Under the pieces are notes generated by a model, which was given only the letters and a program-made list of their open reading frames with translations, was not told the DNA's origin and searched no databases. Positions 18,126 to 25,931 of a stretch of DNA of 64,000 nt are shown here, one piece after another. This DNA is from an uncultured Desulfobacterales bacterium (lineage in GTDB: Bacteria; Desulfobacterota; Desulfobacteria; Desulfobacterales; SpSt-501). Numbering within the stretch: the first letter of the stretch is position 1; each line of letters opens with the position of its first letter. The stretch spans positions 91,206-155,205 of the forward strand of contig CALIUY010000003.1 of assembly GCA_938048455.1 (NCBI GenBank), given 5' to 3'. Both the position numbers and the translations under genes were made by a program.

Positions 18126-18177
18126 CGGATGCGCAAGCCTACCTCAAGACCAAGGGCGGTAGGCTTGCGCATCCGGG
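18126..18177. repeat. Perfect 19-bp inverted repeat in the aprA-qmoA gap
   Basis: 18126-18144 is the exact inverse complement of 18159-18177, with a 14-nt loop. It is not followed by a T-tract on either strand, so it is not a standard terminator. On the minus strand it would form a stable hairpin in the qmoA leader, 23 nt beyond the terminator behind aprA. It may stabilise the processed qmo mRNA 5' end or act as an attenuator. Confidence 0.8.
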
Positions 18178-18200
18178 GGAACCTCGCCGCAGGGGCGGCG

Positions 18201-18238
18201 AAAAAAACCTCCAGGTGCCCTCGGGCACCTGGAGGTTT
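18201..18238 (-). terminator. Strong rho-independent terminator behind aprA
   Basis: A perfect 16-bp inverted repeat (18205-18220 with 18223-18238) with a 2-nt loop ends, on the minus strand, in seven T residues (18207-18201). It lies 45 nt beyond the aprA stop. No clear promoter is visible between it and qmoA, so qmoABC probably depends on read-through. Confidence 0.9.
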
Positions 18239-18283
18239 GGGCTGAGGTTCAACTTCCGCGGATCGGGCTCACCGGCGGGATCC

Positions 18284-20260
18284 TTACGGGATGAGCTTGA
18301 TGTAGTCCTTCTTGAAAATGTCCCACTTGCCCGCCTTCGGATCGTACTTCGAGTTCACGAAGCAGAACCAGTTCGCGTCGTCCTGGCCCGGATAATCCAT
18401 CTGATAGTAGAAGCCCGGGTAGCGGGTCTCCTTGCGGAATTGGATGTGGCGCAGGTGCGACTCGACGGTCCAGATGCGGTGGATGATCTCCCAGGCGCGC
18501 ATCAGTTCGTGGAGGTCGCCGGCGGCGAGCTTCTCGCAGTCCTCGCGCATCATCTGGAGCATCTCCATGACGATCTCGAGGTTCTTGTTGTTGGTGGTGT
18601 AGAAGGTGGCCGTCCCGGCGCCGTACTCGTGGGTCGCCTTCATCATGCGGTACATCATGCCGTTCGGCTTGATGTAGTTGGGGTTGATGTCGTCGGCCGT
18701 GGTGTAACCGGCGAACTGCAGGTAGGTGCGGACCGGCTTGTAGACCATGTCCACGATCTGCTCTTTGCTCAGGGGCAGTTCGGGCTTGAAGTCCGCGTGG
18801 TCTTTCGCGTAGCGCACGAGCTGCTTGGCCGCGATCCGCCCCTCGGCGTGGGAGCCGGAGGAGAACTTGTGGCCGGAGCAGCCGACCCCGTCGCCCGCCG
18901 TGAAGAGGCCGAAGACGGTCGTCATGCGGTTGTAGACCTTGCCGTTGTCGGCCTTGATCTTGTAAGCGTCGGGCACCCAGTCGAAGTCCGGACCCGAGAC
19001 CCAGAAGCCGCAGCAGCCGGAGTGCGAGCCGAGCAGATAAGGCTCGGTGGGCATGATCTCGGAGTTCTTCTTCTCGGGCTCGGTGTTGGTGGCGCACCAG
19101 AGGTTCGCCTGGCCGCAGGTCATGTCGAGGAAGTCCTCCCAGGCCTCGGACTCGAGGTGCTTGAGGTCCTTCTTGTCCATGGTCTTGGCCAGCTCGGCGA
19201 GCGCGGTCACGGTGTCCATAATGATCGGCCCGCGGCCTTCCTTCATCTCGAAGAGCATGAGGTGGTTGCGCAGGCAGGTCGGGGTGATGGCCGCCGTGCC
19301 GTAGGGGGCGTACTTCTGGAGCTCCTTCTTCGCCGCCTCGGAAGCCGCGTAGTTCTCGCCCAGACCGTTCAGGGATTTCGCCTTGAAGAGCAGATACCAG
19401 GCGCCGACCGGGCCGTAGCCGTCCTTGAACCGCGCCGGCGTGAAGCGGTTTTCCATCATGGAAAGCTCGGCGCCGACCTTCATGCCGAGGTAGTAGGTGG
19501 AGCCCGAGTTCCACACCGGGTACCACGCGCGGCCCTTGCCCTCACCGACCGACCGCGGCTGGTAGATGTTGACCGCACCGCCGCAGGCGATCAGGCAGCT
19601 CTTGCACTTGAAGATGTAGACCTTGTTTTCGCGCACCGAGAACCCGGCCGCGCCGGCGATCTGATTGGGCTTGTTCTTGTCCAGGAAGAGCTCGACCACG
19701 AAGACGCGCTCGAGGATGTTCGTGTCCCCGATCGCCTTCTTGGCGGCTTCGGCGACGATCCGCTTGTAGGACTCGCCGTTGATCATGATCTGCCACTTGC
19801 CGGTGCGCACCGGTTTGGCCCCCTGCTTCAGGGTGCCCATCTTGAGCCCCTTCTTGCCGTCGAGGGTCTTGCCCGCCTCGTCCTTCTTCCAGATGGGCAG
19901 GCCCCACTCCTCGAAAAGCCACACGGAGTCGTCGACGTGGCAGCCCAGGTCGAAGATGAGGTCCTCGCGCACGATGCCCATGAGGTCGTTGCGGACCATG
20001 CGCACGTAGTCGTCGGGGGTGTTCTCGCCGATGTAGGTGTTGATCGCCGAGAGACCCTGCGCCACCGCGCCGGAGCGCTCCAGGGCGGCCTTGTCCACCA
20101 GGAGCACCGTCTGGTTCGGCTCCATCCACTTGCGCACCTCGAAGGCCGCGCCGCAAGCGGCCATGCCGCCGCCGATGATGAGGATGTCGACTTCCTTTTC
20201 GACCACGTCGGGGTCCTTGACGGCCTTCAGCTCGCCCTTCGGTTTGTTCGGCAATGCCAT
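18284..20260 (-). CDS. aprA: Adenylylsulfate (APS) reductase subunit alpha
   Basis: FAD-containing catalytic subunit that reduces APS to sulfite and AMP in the cytoplasm. The 658-aa length is normal for bacterial AprA. The FAD fold DILIIGGGMAACGAA lies near residue 30, and conserved family segments such as LIACGGAVNIYQPRS, TFGLFTAGDG-type and SSGSHAEGR (FGLFTAGDGVGCSGH, then KFSSGSHAEG) are present. It follows aprB by 79 nt with AAGGAGG before its ATG at 20260. The partner AprB is encoded directly upstream, and the electron donor complex QmoABC downstream behind a terminator. The direction of the pathway (reduction versus oxidation) cannot be proven by sequence, but Qmo and the other genes here fit sulfate reduction. 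Confidence 0.98.
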   Translation of the reverse strand: MALPNKPKGELKAVKDPDVVEKEVDILIIGGGMAACGAAFEVRKWMEPNQTVLLVDKAALERSGAVAQGLSAINTYIGENTPDDYVRMVRNDLMGIVREDLIFDLGCHVDDSVWLFEEWGLPIWKKDEAGKTLDGKKGLKMGTLKQGAKPVRTGKWQIMINGESYKRIVAEAAKKAIGDTNILERVFVVELFLDKNKPNQIAGAAGFSVRENKVYIFKCKSCLIACGGAVNIYQPRSVGEGKGRAWYPVWNSGSTYYLGMKVGAELSMMENRFTPARFKDGYGPVGAWYLLFKAKSLNGLGENYAASEAAKKELQKYAPYGTAAITPTCLRNHLMLFEMKEGRGPIIMDTVTALAELAKTMDKKDLKHLESEAWEDFLDMTCGQANLWCATNTEPEKKNSEIMPTEPYLLGSHSGCCGFWVSGPDFDWVPDAYKIKADNGKVYNRMTTVFGLFTAGDGVGCSGHKFSSGSHAEGRIAAKQLVRYAKDHADFKPELPLSKEQIVDMVYKPVRTYLQFAGYTTADDINPNYIKPNGMMYRMMKATHEYGAGTATFYTTNNKNLEIVMEMLQMMREDCEKLAAGDLHELMRAWEIIHRIWTVESHLRHIQFRKETRYPGFYYQMDYPGQDDANWFCFVNSKYDPKAGKWDIFKKDYIKLIP

Positions 20261-20339
20261 ATGATCTCCTCCTTCGGAATTTCGGATGGGGTTGGCTGCG
20301 TTTGGCTTCGCGGCACGCCGCGGCGCGCCGGCTCCCGTC

Positions 20340-20780
20340 TTACTTCACGAGCTCTTTGGGCCTCGGGATGACGCGGTTTTCGGCTTCTTCGGTCGCCAGC
20401 ATCGGGCTTTCGAGGTCCTTGCCCTTCAGCGAATCGTAGGCGTTGGCCGCGCCCTCGGGGGTGGTCCGGATGGGGAACTTGAAGCGCTTGATCAGCCCGT
20501 TGCGGAACTTGCAGGTCCACATGATGTCCTCGGTGCCGAGCATCGGCATGATGCTGCTTCCGAGGGGCACGAAGTCGGCGTACCCGCGGACCTCGATCGC
20601 CTGGGTGGGGCAGATCTTCACGCAGGAAAAGCACTCCCAGCACTGATCGGGTTCCTGGTTGTAGGCCTTCATCGCCACGGGGTCGAGGACCATCAGGTCG
20701 TTCGGGCAGATGTACATGCAGGCGGTCTTCTCGCCGCCCTTGCAGCCATCACATTTTTCCTGAATGACGAAACTCGGCAT
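20340..20780 (-). CDS. aprB: Adenylylsulfate (APS) reductase subunit beta
   Basis: Electron-transfer subunit with two [4Fe-4S] clusters that delivers electrons to the FAD of AprA. The 146-aa protein starts MPSFVIQEKCDGCKGG, has the first cluster region through CMYICPNDLM and the second in CWECFSCVKICP, followed by a C-terminal tail that wraps around AprA in known structures. ATG at 20780 is chosen because AAGGAGG lies 7-8 nt upstream; 14 additional upstream codons are open but not family-like. It is the first gene of the apr-qmo unit, with a leader of roughly 240 nt from a candidate promoter at 21028-21057. Confidence 0.98.
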   Translation of the reverse strand: MPSFVIQEKCDGCKGGEKTACMYICPNDLMVLDPVAMKAYNQEPDQCWECFSCVKICPTQAIEVRGYADFVPLGSSIMPMLGTEDIMWTCKFRNGLIKRFKFPIRTTPEGAANAYDSLKGKDLESPMLATEEAENRVIPRPKELVK

Positions 20781-21186
20781 GTGGATACCTCCTTGGGAGA
20801 ATGGGGAAATCGGATGCCTCAACGAAATCTGGATTCATTGCCGGTCGCTATCGACGCATGCACCTCCCTTCGTGGGGAATCTGAAATCACGCCGCAGCGG
20901 GACGTCCACAAACGAGACCTCGTGCCCCTCAGGCACCTGCGGGGCGGGGCGCAACCCGCCCCGGGAAAGACCATCCTGACACGCGACACGAGAAATCAAG
21001 AGAGGATCCAAACGTTGAGGAAGTTTCCCTCTATCAAAGCGGCTCCGGGCTTGTCAATAATTTTAGCGGCCCTGCGGCGCAAGCGCGAGGCGTCGTTGAC
21101 AGCGGCGGGAAAATCGCCCACTTTGAAAAGGAGATCGGCCCCGGGGCCCCCCAAACCCGGAAGGCCTGCTCCCCGGAAAGAGACCC
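20781..21186. other. Intergenic region with the aprB leader, 406 nt
   Basis: Divergent gap between aprB (minus) and a YkgJ-type gene (plus). It holds a minus-strand promoter candidate (21028-21057) and a long aprB leader containing a 9-bp stem (20940-20948 with 20955-20963) and a smaller stem at 20922-20936. Apart from these I see no convincing coding region; open frames here lack codon bias and homology. No clear promoter for the plus-strand gene was found. Confidence 0.7.
21028..21057 (-). promoter_or_regulatory. Candidate sigma-70 promoter of aprBA
   Basis: On the minus strand a perfect TTGACA (21057-21052) is followed after 16 nt by GATAGA or after 18 nt by TAGAGG (-10 candidates within 21035-21028). 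Transcription would begin about 240 nt upstream of aprB. Confidence 0.6.
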
Positions 21187-21909
21187 ATGGAAGCCGAAAT
21201 CACCCCGCTCGGGGAAGACGAAGGTTTCTGCTTCGCCTGTTCGCCCGAGACCCCCTGCTTCAACCGCTGCTGCCGCGACCTCGTGCAGGCCGTGACCCCT
21301 TACGACGCCCTGCGCCTGGCGCAAGGCTTGGGTCTTTCGGTCGAGCGCTTCCGGGAGCGCTACACCCGGCTTCACCCCGGCCCGGCCACGGGGCTGCCCG
21401 TGCTCACGCTCGCCGCGCGGGACGGACGCTGCCCCTTCGTCACGGAGGCGGGCTGCCGAGTCTACGCCGACCGCCCCTCCTCCTGCCGCGCCTATCCCCT
21501 CCTGCGCGCGGCCGGCCTCCCGGAGGAGGGCGGTCCGGTGCGCGAAGCCTGGTTTCTCCTGCGCGAACCCCACTGCCGGGGCTTTTCGTCCCCTCGGCGC
21601 TGGACCCCGGCGTCCTGGGCCGAAGCCCAGGGGTTGAACGAGTACAACCGCGAAAACGACCGCCTGCTCCCGCTGCTGGGGATGAAACGGCGCCTTCACC
21701 CCGGCCCCCTGCCGCGCGGGCTTGCAGCCCGGATCGCCGGGGCGCTCTACGAGCCGGGCACCCTGCGCCGGGAGCTGGAAGCCGGACGCATCCCCGGTGC
21801 GGCGGAGATTCTCGATCGCAATCCCGGGGCGCGGGCCGGCGAGGGGCTCCCCCTGCTTCGGGCCGGAATCGCGGCCGCCGCAGCGCTCTTGCAGGAGGGC
21901 CCGCCGTGA
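21187..21909 (+). CDS. YkgJ-family cysteine-cluster protein (1 of 3)
   Basis: A 240-aa protein of the YkgJ/UPF0153 family (PF03692), thought to bind zinc or iron through a cysteine cluster; biochemical function is unknown. Seen in the sequence: FCFACSPETPCFNRCCRDL near residues 14-32, CPFVTEAGCRVYADRPSSCRAYPL near 80-103, and a further HCRGF. This is the standard family cysteine spacing. The gene starts a two-gene plus-strand unit, its TGA overlapping the GTG start of the SDR gene by 3 nt, so the two are translationally coupled. Two more YkgJ-type genes lie on the opposite strand within 2 kb. Confidence 0.85.
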   Translation: MEAEITPLGEDEGFCFACSPETPCFNRCCRDLVQAVTPYDALRLAQGLGLSVERFRERYTRLHPGPATGLPVLTLAARDGRCPFVTEAGCRVYADRPSSCRAYPLLRAAGLPEEGGPVREAWFLLREPHCRGFSSPRRWTPASWAEAQGLNEYNRENDRLLPLLGMKRRLHPGPLPRGLAARIAGALYEPGTLRRELEAGRIPGAAEILDRNPGARAGEGLPLLRAGIAAAAALLQEGPP

Positions 21910-22736
21910 AGCTGGAAGGCAAAGCGGCGCTCGTCGTCGGGGCCAGCCGCGGAATCGGCAGGGCGATCGCCCTCCGCCTCCGCCGGGAGGGGGTCGCGGT
22001 CGCGGCCGGCGTGTTCGACGGCGACGAAGGGGAGTTCTCTCGGCTGGAAGCCGATCTTCGCCGGCAGGATCGTCCCGCTCTCCTGCTCCGCGCAGACCTG
22101 CGGCAGGTGGAGGCGGCGCCGCGGCTCGTCGCCGCGGCGGTCGAAGCCTTCGGCCGCCTCGACATCCTCGTCAACAACATCGAGCGCGGCGGGTGGCCCG
22201 CGGTTCACGGTCCTTACATCGCCAGCCAGTGGGATCTGGAGCTGGAAACCACGCTTCGCGCCAAGCGCTGGCTCTTCGCCGCCGCCCTGCCCCACCTCAA
22301 GGCGACGGGCGACGGCGCGGTGATCAACCTCTCCTCGATCGCCGGGCTCATCGGCCGCGCGGGGCCGGCCGCGGCGGTCTTCAACGACGGCTACGCCGCG
22401 GCCAACCGCGCCGTCTCGCTGCTCACCGAGACCTGGGCGCGCGAGGCGGCCCCCGAGGTGCGGGTGAACGAGATCATGGTCGGCTTCATCGACACGCGCC
22501 ACGGCCCGGGCACCCGGGGCTGGGGGGTGCTCTCCGCGCAGCAGCAACGCGCCATTGTCGATCACACCCTTCTCGGCCGCACGGGGACGCCCGAGGAGGT
22601 CGCGGCGGCGGCGGTCTTTCTGCTGCGGGATGCGCCTTTCATGACCGGGGCCTTGCTGCGCCTGGACGGCGGCTACGTGCTGGGCGGCGAGAGGGTCCCG
22701 CCGATGCCGAAAGGGGTGCTCGACGCCGCCTCCTGA
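21906..22736 (+). CDS. SDR-family protein lacking the catalytic lysine
   Basis: A short-chain dehydrogenase/reductase fold protein of 276 aa. The cofactor motif VVGASRGIGRA is at the N-terminus, LVNNI replaces the usual NNAG, and NLSSIAG holds the catalytic serine. The active-site YxxxK reads YAAAN (Tyr163, Asn167), so the proton-relay lysine is absent. The C-terminus has the common GRxGTPEEVA and FMTGALLRLDGG segments. GTG at 21906 overlaps the stop of the YkgJ gene (GTGA), which sets the start. Because the lysine is missing it may be a non-catalytic or altered SDR; the substrate is unknown. Confidence 0.88.
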   Translation: MKLEGKAALVVGASRGIGRAIALRLRREGVAVAAGVFDGDEGEFSRLEADLRRQDRPALLLRADLRQVEAAPRLVAAAVEAFGRLDILVNNIERGGWPAVHGPYIASQWDLELETTLRAKRWLFAAALPHLKATGDGAVINLSSIAGLIGRAGPAAAVFNDGYAAANRAVSLLTETWAREAAPEVRVNEIMVGFIDTRHGPGTRGWGVLSAQQQRAIVDHTLLGRTGTPEEVAAAAVFLLRDAPFMTGALLRLDGGYVLGGERVPPMPKGVLDAAS

Positions 22737-22742
22737 ACCCCT

Positions 22743-23537
22743 TCAGGCACGGGGTCCGGCGGCGCGGAAGGGTCCGTTTTTCTCCCCCCAGAGAAAAAAT
22801 TCGATCCACGCGAGGCCGAAGGAAAGCAAAGCCTCGTCGTCTTCGCCGATCGCCTCGCGCACGGAGGGCGGCAGTCGGAAGCGTTCGAGAAAACTGCTCT
22901 CGAAGACGAACTCGCGGAAGCGGTCCAGGTTGTAGGCGGCCATGAAGGCCATGCGCCCGCGGCGGCCCTCGGGTCCCTCCCGTCCCCAGGGGTTTTCCTG
23001 GAAGCGGCGCCACAGCCGCGCCCAGCGCACCGTCATGCGGTGGTAGACCTCGGCCTGCTGGTCGGCCCGCCAGGTTTCGATCGTCCACTCGGCCGGCTCG
23101 CGCGGCCCCCGGCAGAACGGGGGGGGGCGGAAGAAGAAAACCGGCTCGTCGCGTCCCGTCGCCGCCTCGTAAAGCAGTCCCTGCTCCAGGGGAAAGCTGC
23201 GGCAGGTGTCCGGCCGGTCGGGGTAGACCCGACAGCCCGCCTCGCCGAGGAAGGGGCAGCTTCGCTCCTCGTTTTCCGCCATCCGCAGCCGCACCTCGGG
23301 AAAGAGCCCTCCGGGGGCAAGCTCGATCTCCGCATGGCGGTCGAGAAACTCCTCCGAGGAGATCGCCAGGGCGCCTTTCAGGCGCAGGACGTCGTAGGGA
23401 TAGAGAAGCAGCCGGAGATTTCGGCAGCAACGGTTGAAGCAGTCGATCTGCGGGTGACAGCGGAAACGGAAACGTTCGCCAAACCTCAGGCGCCTTCCCG
23501 GCACACGGCGGGCCTCTTCGGGATCGCAGAGTTTCAT
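22743..23537 (-). CDS. YkgJ-family cysteine-cluster protein (2 of 3)
   Basis: A 264-aa protein of the YkgJ family. The cysteine cluster runs CHPQIDCFNRCCRNL (about residues 27-41), then CPFLGEAGCRVYPDRPDTCRSFPL, and later FCRGP. It closely resembles the plus-strand protein at 21187 in the layout of these motifs, so the two may be diverged duplicates. ATG at 23537 starts 1 nt after the stop of the third YkgJ gene; a longer open frame is an artefact of high GC. It is last in the minus-strand run dGTPase-YkgJ-YkgJ and converges with the SDR gene, leaving only 6 nt between stops. Confidence 0.85.
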   Translation of the reverse strand: MKLCDPEEARRVPGRRLRFGERFRFRCHPQIDCFNRCCRNLRLLLYPYDVLRLKGALAISSEEFLDRHAEIELAPGGLFPEVRLRMAENEERSCPFLGEAGCRVYPDRPDTCRSFPLEQGLLYEAATGRDEPVFFFRPPPFCRGPREPAEWTIETWRADQQAEVYHRMTVRWARLWRRFQENPWGREGPEGRRGRMAFMAAYNLDRFREFVFESSFLERFRLPPSVREAIGEDDEALLSFGLAWIEFFLWGEKNGPFRAAGPRA

Positions 23538-23538
23538 C

Positions 23539-24114
23539 TCAGGTCCCCTCCTCCGGCCCGGCGACGAGCATGGCGGCGATCGTCCGCCGCAGGCCGCCGC
23601 GGAGGCCGAGCGCCCGGCGGCATGCTTCCTCGAGACGGGCGAGCCGGGCGTAATGCGGGGTGCGGTCGAGCGGCGCGCCGCCGGGGGCGGGATGCCGGCG
23701 GTCGAACACGGCGCAGCCCGGACCCTCCCGCCAGGTCCCGTCCGGCAGCCGAAAGCGGTGGGGGACGCCGTGCAGCCGGCAGAGCATGGGGCGGGCGGCA
23801 TAGAGGAGGCAGCGGTCCTCTTCCAGCAGCGGACAGGCCGGGGCGGGATCCGGGGCGCCTCGGCGGTCGTCGAGCACGGATCGGGCCCGCCGCCGGAGCG
23901 CGGCGGTCCGCTCCGCGGGCAGCTTTTCGAAGGCCTGACGCAGGTAGAGAAACTCGATCCAGGTGCGGTGCTCGAAGCGCGAGCGGCAGCAGGTGTCGTC
24001 GCATCCCCGGCAGACGAAGCCCGCGGCGGCGGCGGCCGCGGCGTAGTCCGCATCCATGGCGGCATAGAGCTTCTCCAGGGCGGCGGCAAGCGCGGGCGGC
24101 AGCCGGTCGGGCAT
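23539..24114 (-). CDS. YkgJ-family cysteine-cluster protein (3 of 3)
   Basis: A 191-aa more diverged member of the same cysteine-cluster family: FVCRGCDDTCCRSRF near residues 34-48, CPLLEEDRCLLYAARPMLCRLHGVPH, then GCAVF. ATG at 24114 shares its A with the last base of the dGTPase stop (TGATG), so translation is coupled to the dGTPase gene. An upstream ATG at 24207 would place 31 codons inside the dGTPase gene and is rejected. Function unknown; metal binding is inferred from the family. Confidence 0.8.
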   Translation of the reverse strand: MPDRLPPALAAALEKLYAAMDADYAAAAAAAGFVCRGCDDTCCRSRFEHRTWIEFLYLRQAFEKLPAERTAALRRRARSVLDDRRGAPDPAPACPLLEEDRCLLYAARPMLCRLHGVPHRFRLPDGTWREGPGCAVFDRRHPAPGGAPLDRTPHYARLARLEEACRRALGLRGGLRRTIAAMLVAGPEEGT

Positions 24115-25181
24115 CAGGCGAGTTTCCGGGCGAAAGGGGAAGGAAAGAACAGCGTCGCATACAGGTCGAGGGCGTAGCGGTCGGTCATGCTGGCGATGAA
24201 ATCGCAAACCTGCCGCTCCCGGGACTCGCCGTCGCGGGACGCCTCGGCCATCTGGAGATCGGCCAGGCCGCGCTCGAGAAGGAAAGGGTCCTCCAGGAGA
24301 TGGCGGTAGAGCTCGGAGAGGATCTTCTTCGACTTCTCGAAATCGCGCTCGAGCCGGGGCGAGCGGTAGACCCGCTCGAAGAGAAAGCGGCGGAGATCCG
24401 CCATGGCCTCCCGGACTTCGGGGCTGGGCGAGAGCGAGAGCTTGCCGTCCTCGACCCGGCTCGAGGAGATGAGATCGCGGATCATCGTCGTGGCGCGCTC
24501 GGAATGGGTCTCGCCCAGCACCCGCAGGCAGCCGCGCGGCACCTCGGAGGCGCGGACGATCCCGCTGCGGATCGCGTCCTCGAGATCGTGGTTCAGATAA
24601 GCCATGAAATCCGCGATGCGCACGACGCGCCCCTCGTAGGTCGAGGCGAGCTCCGCGGGGTCGTCGGGCAGCACCCGGCCGTAGCCCTTCGAATGCTTGA
24701 GGATCCCGTCCAGCACCTCCTGCGTCAGATTCAAGCCCCGGCCCCGGTTTTCGAGCCGGGTCACCACCCGCAGGCTTTGCTCGCTGTGGGTGAAATCGGC
24801 GGAGTAGATCTCCTTGAGCACGGCCTCGCCGCTGTGCCCGAACGGGGTATGGCCCAGGTCGTGCCCCAGAGCGATCGCCTCGGTCAAATCCTCGTTCAGT
24901 CGCAGGGCCCGCGCGATGGCCCGCGCCATCTGGGACACCTCCAGGGTGTGCGTGAGCCGGGTGCGGGTCTCGTCGATCAGGGGCGAGAGAAAGACCTGGG
25001 TCTTGTGCTTGAGACGGCGGAAGGCGTTGCTGTAGACGATGCGGTCGCGATCGACCTGGAACACCGTGCGCACGGGGCAGAGGTTTTCGGCCCGGCTCCT
25101 TCCCCGCGAGCGCGAACTCGGGCAGGCAAACGGGGAAAGAAAGGAGAGCTCGCGCTGTTCGAACTCTTCGCGGATGGACAA
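24114..25181 (-). CDS. dGTPase-like HD-domain triphosphohydrolase
   Basis: Member of the deoxyguanosinetriphosphate triphosphohydrolase family, which converts dNTPs to deoxynucleosides and triphosphate. The 355-aa protein has RRLKHKTQVF, a metal histidine in THTLEVSQMARAIARAL, and the HD motif in ALGHDLGHTPFGHSGE; the later ADFMAYLNHDLEDA supplies the last ligand. A TTG at 25181 is taken as the start: it gives the family-typical LSIREEFEQRELSFLSPFA and has GAGGAGG upstream. No ATG is available without a long non-conserved extension. The next two genes encode YkgJ-type proteins and are translationally coupled. Confidence 0.9.
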   Translation of the reverse strand: MSIREEFEQRELSFLSPFACPSSRSRGRSRAENLCPVRTVFQVDRDRIVYSNAFRRLKHKTQVFLSPLIDETRTRLTHTLEVSQMARAIARALRLNEDLTEAIALGHDLGHTPFGHSGEAVLKEIYSADFTHSEQSLRVVTRLENRGRGLNLTQEVLDGILKHSKGYGRVLPDDPAELASTYEGRVVRIADFMAYLNHDLEDAIRSGIVRASEVPRGCLRVLGETHSERATTMIRDLISSSRVEDGKLSLSPSPEVREAMADLRRFLFERVYRSPRLERDFEKSKKILSELYRHLLEDPFLLERGLADLQMAEASRDGESRERQVCDFIASMTDRYALDLYATLFFPSPFARKLA

Positions 25182-25301
25182 GGCGATCCTTGCCTCCTCG
25201 CCGCTCCCGGAAGCGTTACCGGCCGATCGAGGCCGAGCGGGCGTTTTCCGCCATCTTAGCGGCTGCGGCCGACTTTTGTAAAGCGCTCCGCCGCGTCGCG
25301 C

Positions 25302-25331
25302 TTGCCGAACACGCTCTTGCTGGGATAGGAT
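25302..25331 (+). promoter_or_regulatory. Candidate promoter of the HsdR-N gene
   Basis: TTGCCG (25302-25307), an 18-nt spacer and TAGGAT (25326-25331) end only 6 nt before the ATG at 25338. If used, transcription would begin at or next to the start codon, giving a nearly leaderless mRNA; AGGA in the -10 could alternatively be a ribosome binding site of a longer transcript. Confidence 0.4.
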
Positions 25332-25337
25332 GCTTTC

Positions 25338-25931
25338 ATGGCCGGCCACCACCTGGTCTTGGGGACCCTCACCGACCGCATCACCGGCGAGACGCTCGAA
25401 GACACCCTCGACGAGCGCTACCGCCAGCGTCTCGCCGATCTTCTGATCGACCCTCTGGGGTTCCGCTTGGAGGAGATCCGCCCCCGCGTGGAGGTGCTGT
25501 TGCGCGCCGGCGACCGCCGCGCGCTCGTGCGCCTCGATTTCTTGATCGTGCTGGCGGACCGGCCCGCCATGGTGATCCGCTTCGGTCCGGGCTCCATCGT
25601 CTCCCGCGAGCGGCCGGCGCTTTCTTTCTCCCGGCTCGTCGCCCCCGTCCAGACGCCGGTGGCGGTCGCCACCAACGGCGAAGACGCCGCGATCCTGGAC
25701 GGCGCGACGGGACGACTTCTCGGCCGCGGGCTGGCGGCCATCCCTTCGCGCGCGGAGCTCGCCCGCATCCTCGAGGCCACCCCCCCCGTGCCGATCCCCC
25801 CCGAGCGGGCCGAGCGCGAAGCGCGGATCGCCTATTGTTATGAGGTCGACGGGGCTTGCCCTTGCGACGACACGATCTGCCGCCTCGATCCCGCACCGGG
25901 GGCGAAGGGCCCTCCAGGAGATCCGCCGTGA
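25338..25931 (+). CDS. Orphan HsdR-N-type nuclease-fold protein
   Basis: A 197-aa protein resembling the N-terminal domain of type I restriction R subunits (PF13588), but with no HsdM, HsdS or helicase nearby. Family-like features are the N-terminal YRQRLADLLIDPLGF, the RVEVLLRAGDRRALVRLDFLIVL strand region and VQTPVAVATNGEDAAILD. The PD-(D/E)XK core appears changed: after the conserved Asp in RLDFLIV the expected E-x-K reads VIRFG, so it may be inactive. The C-terminal CYEVDGACPCDDTICRL adds four cysteines. Its stop overlaps the GTG of the next deaminase gene. The real function is unknown; a role in restriction is unlikely. Confidence 0.8.
   Translation: MAGHHLVLGTLTDRITGETLEDTLDERYRQRLADLLIDPLGFRLEEIRPRVEVLLRAGDRRALVRLDFLIVLADRPAMVIRFGPGSIVSRERPALSFSRLVAPVQTPVAVATNGEDAAILDGATGRLLGRGLAAIPSRAELARILEATPPVPIPPERAEREARIAYCYEVDGACPCDDTICRLDPAPGAKGPPGDPP

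Noticed and set aside
18126-18177. The 19-bp inverted repeat as a second transcription terminator
   Set aside because: No T-tract follows the stem on either strand, so it is reported only as a hairpin of unknown role.
12964-20371. Plus-strand frames of over 1200 codons opposite sat, qmo and apr genes
   Set aside because: They are antisense to six well-supported genes, lack motifs and show reversed codon bias typical of shadow frames.
20764-20979. 71-aa plus-strand frame within the aprB leader
   Set aside because: It overlaps the aprB start, has no ribosome binding site and no recognisable sequence features.
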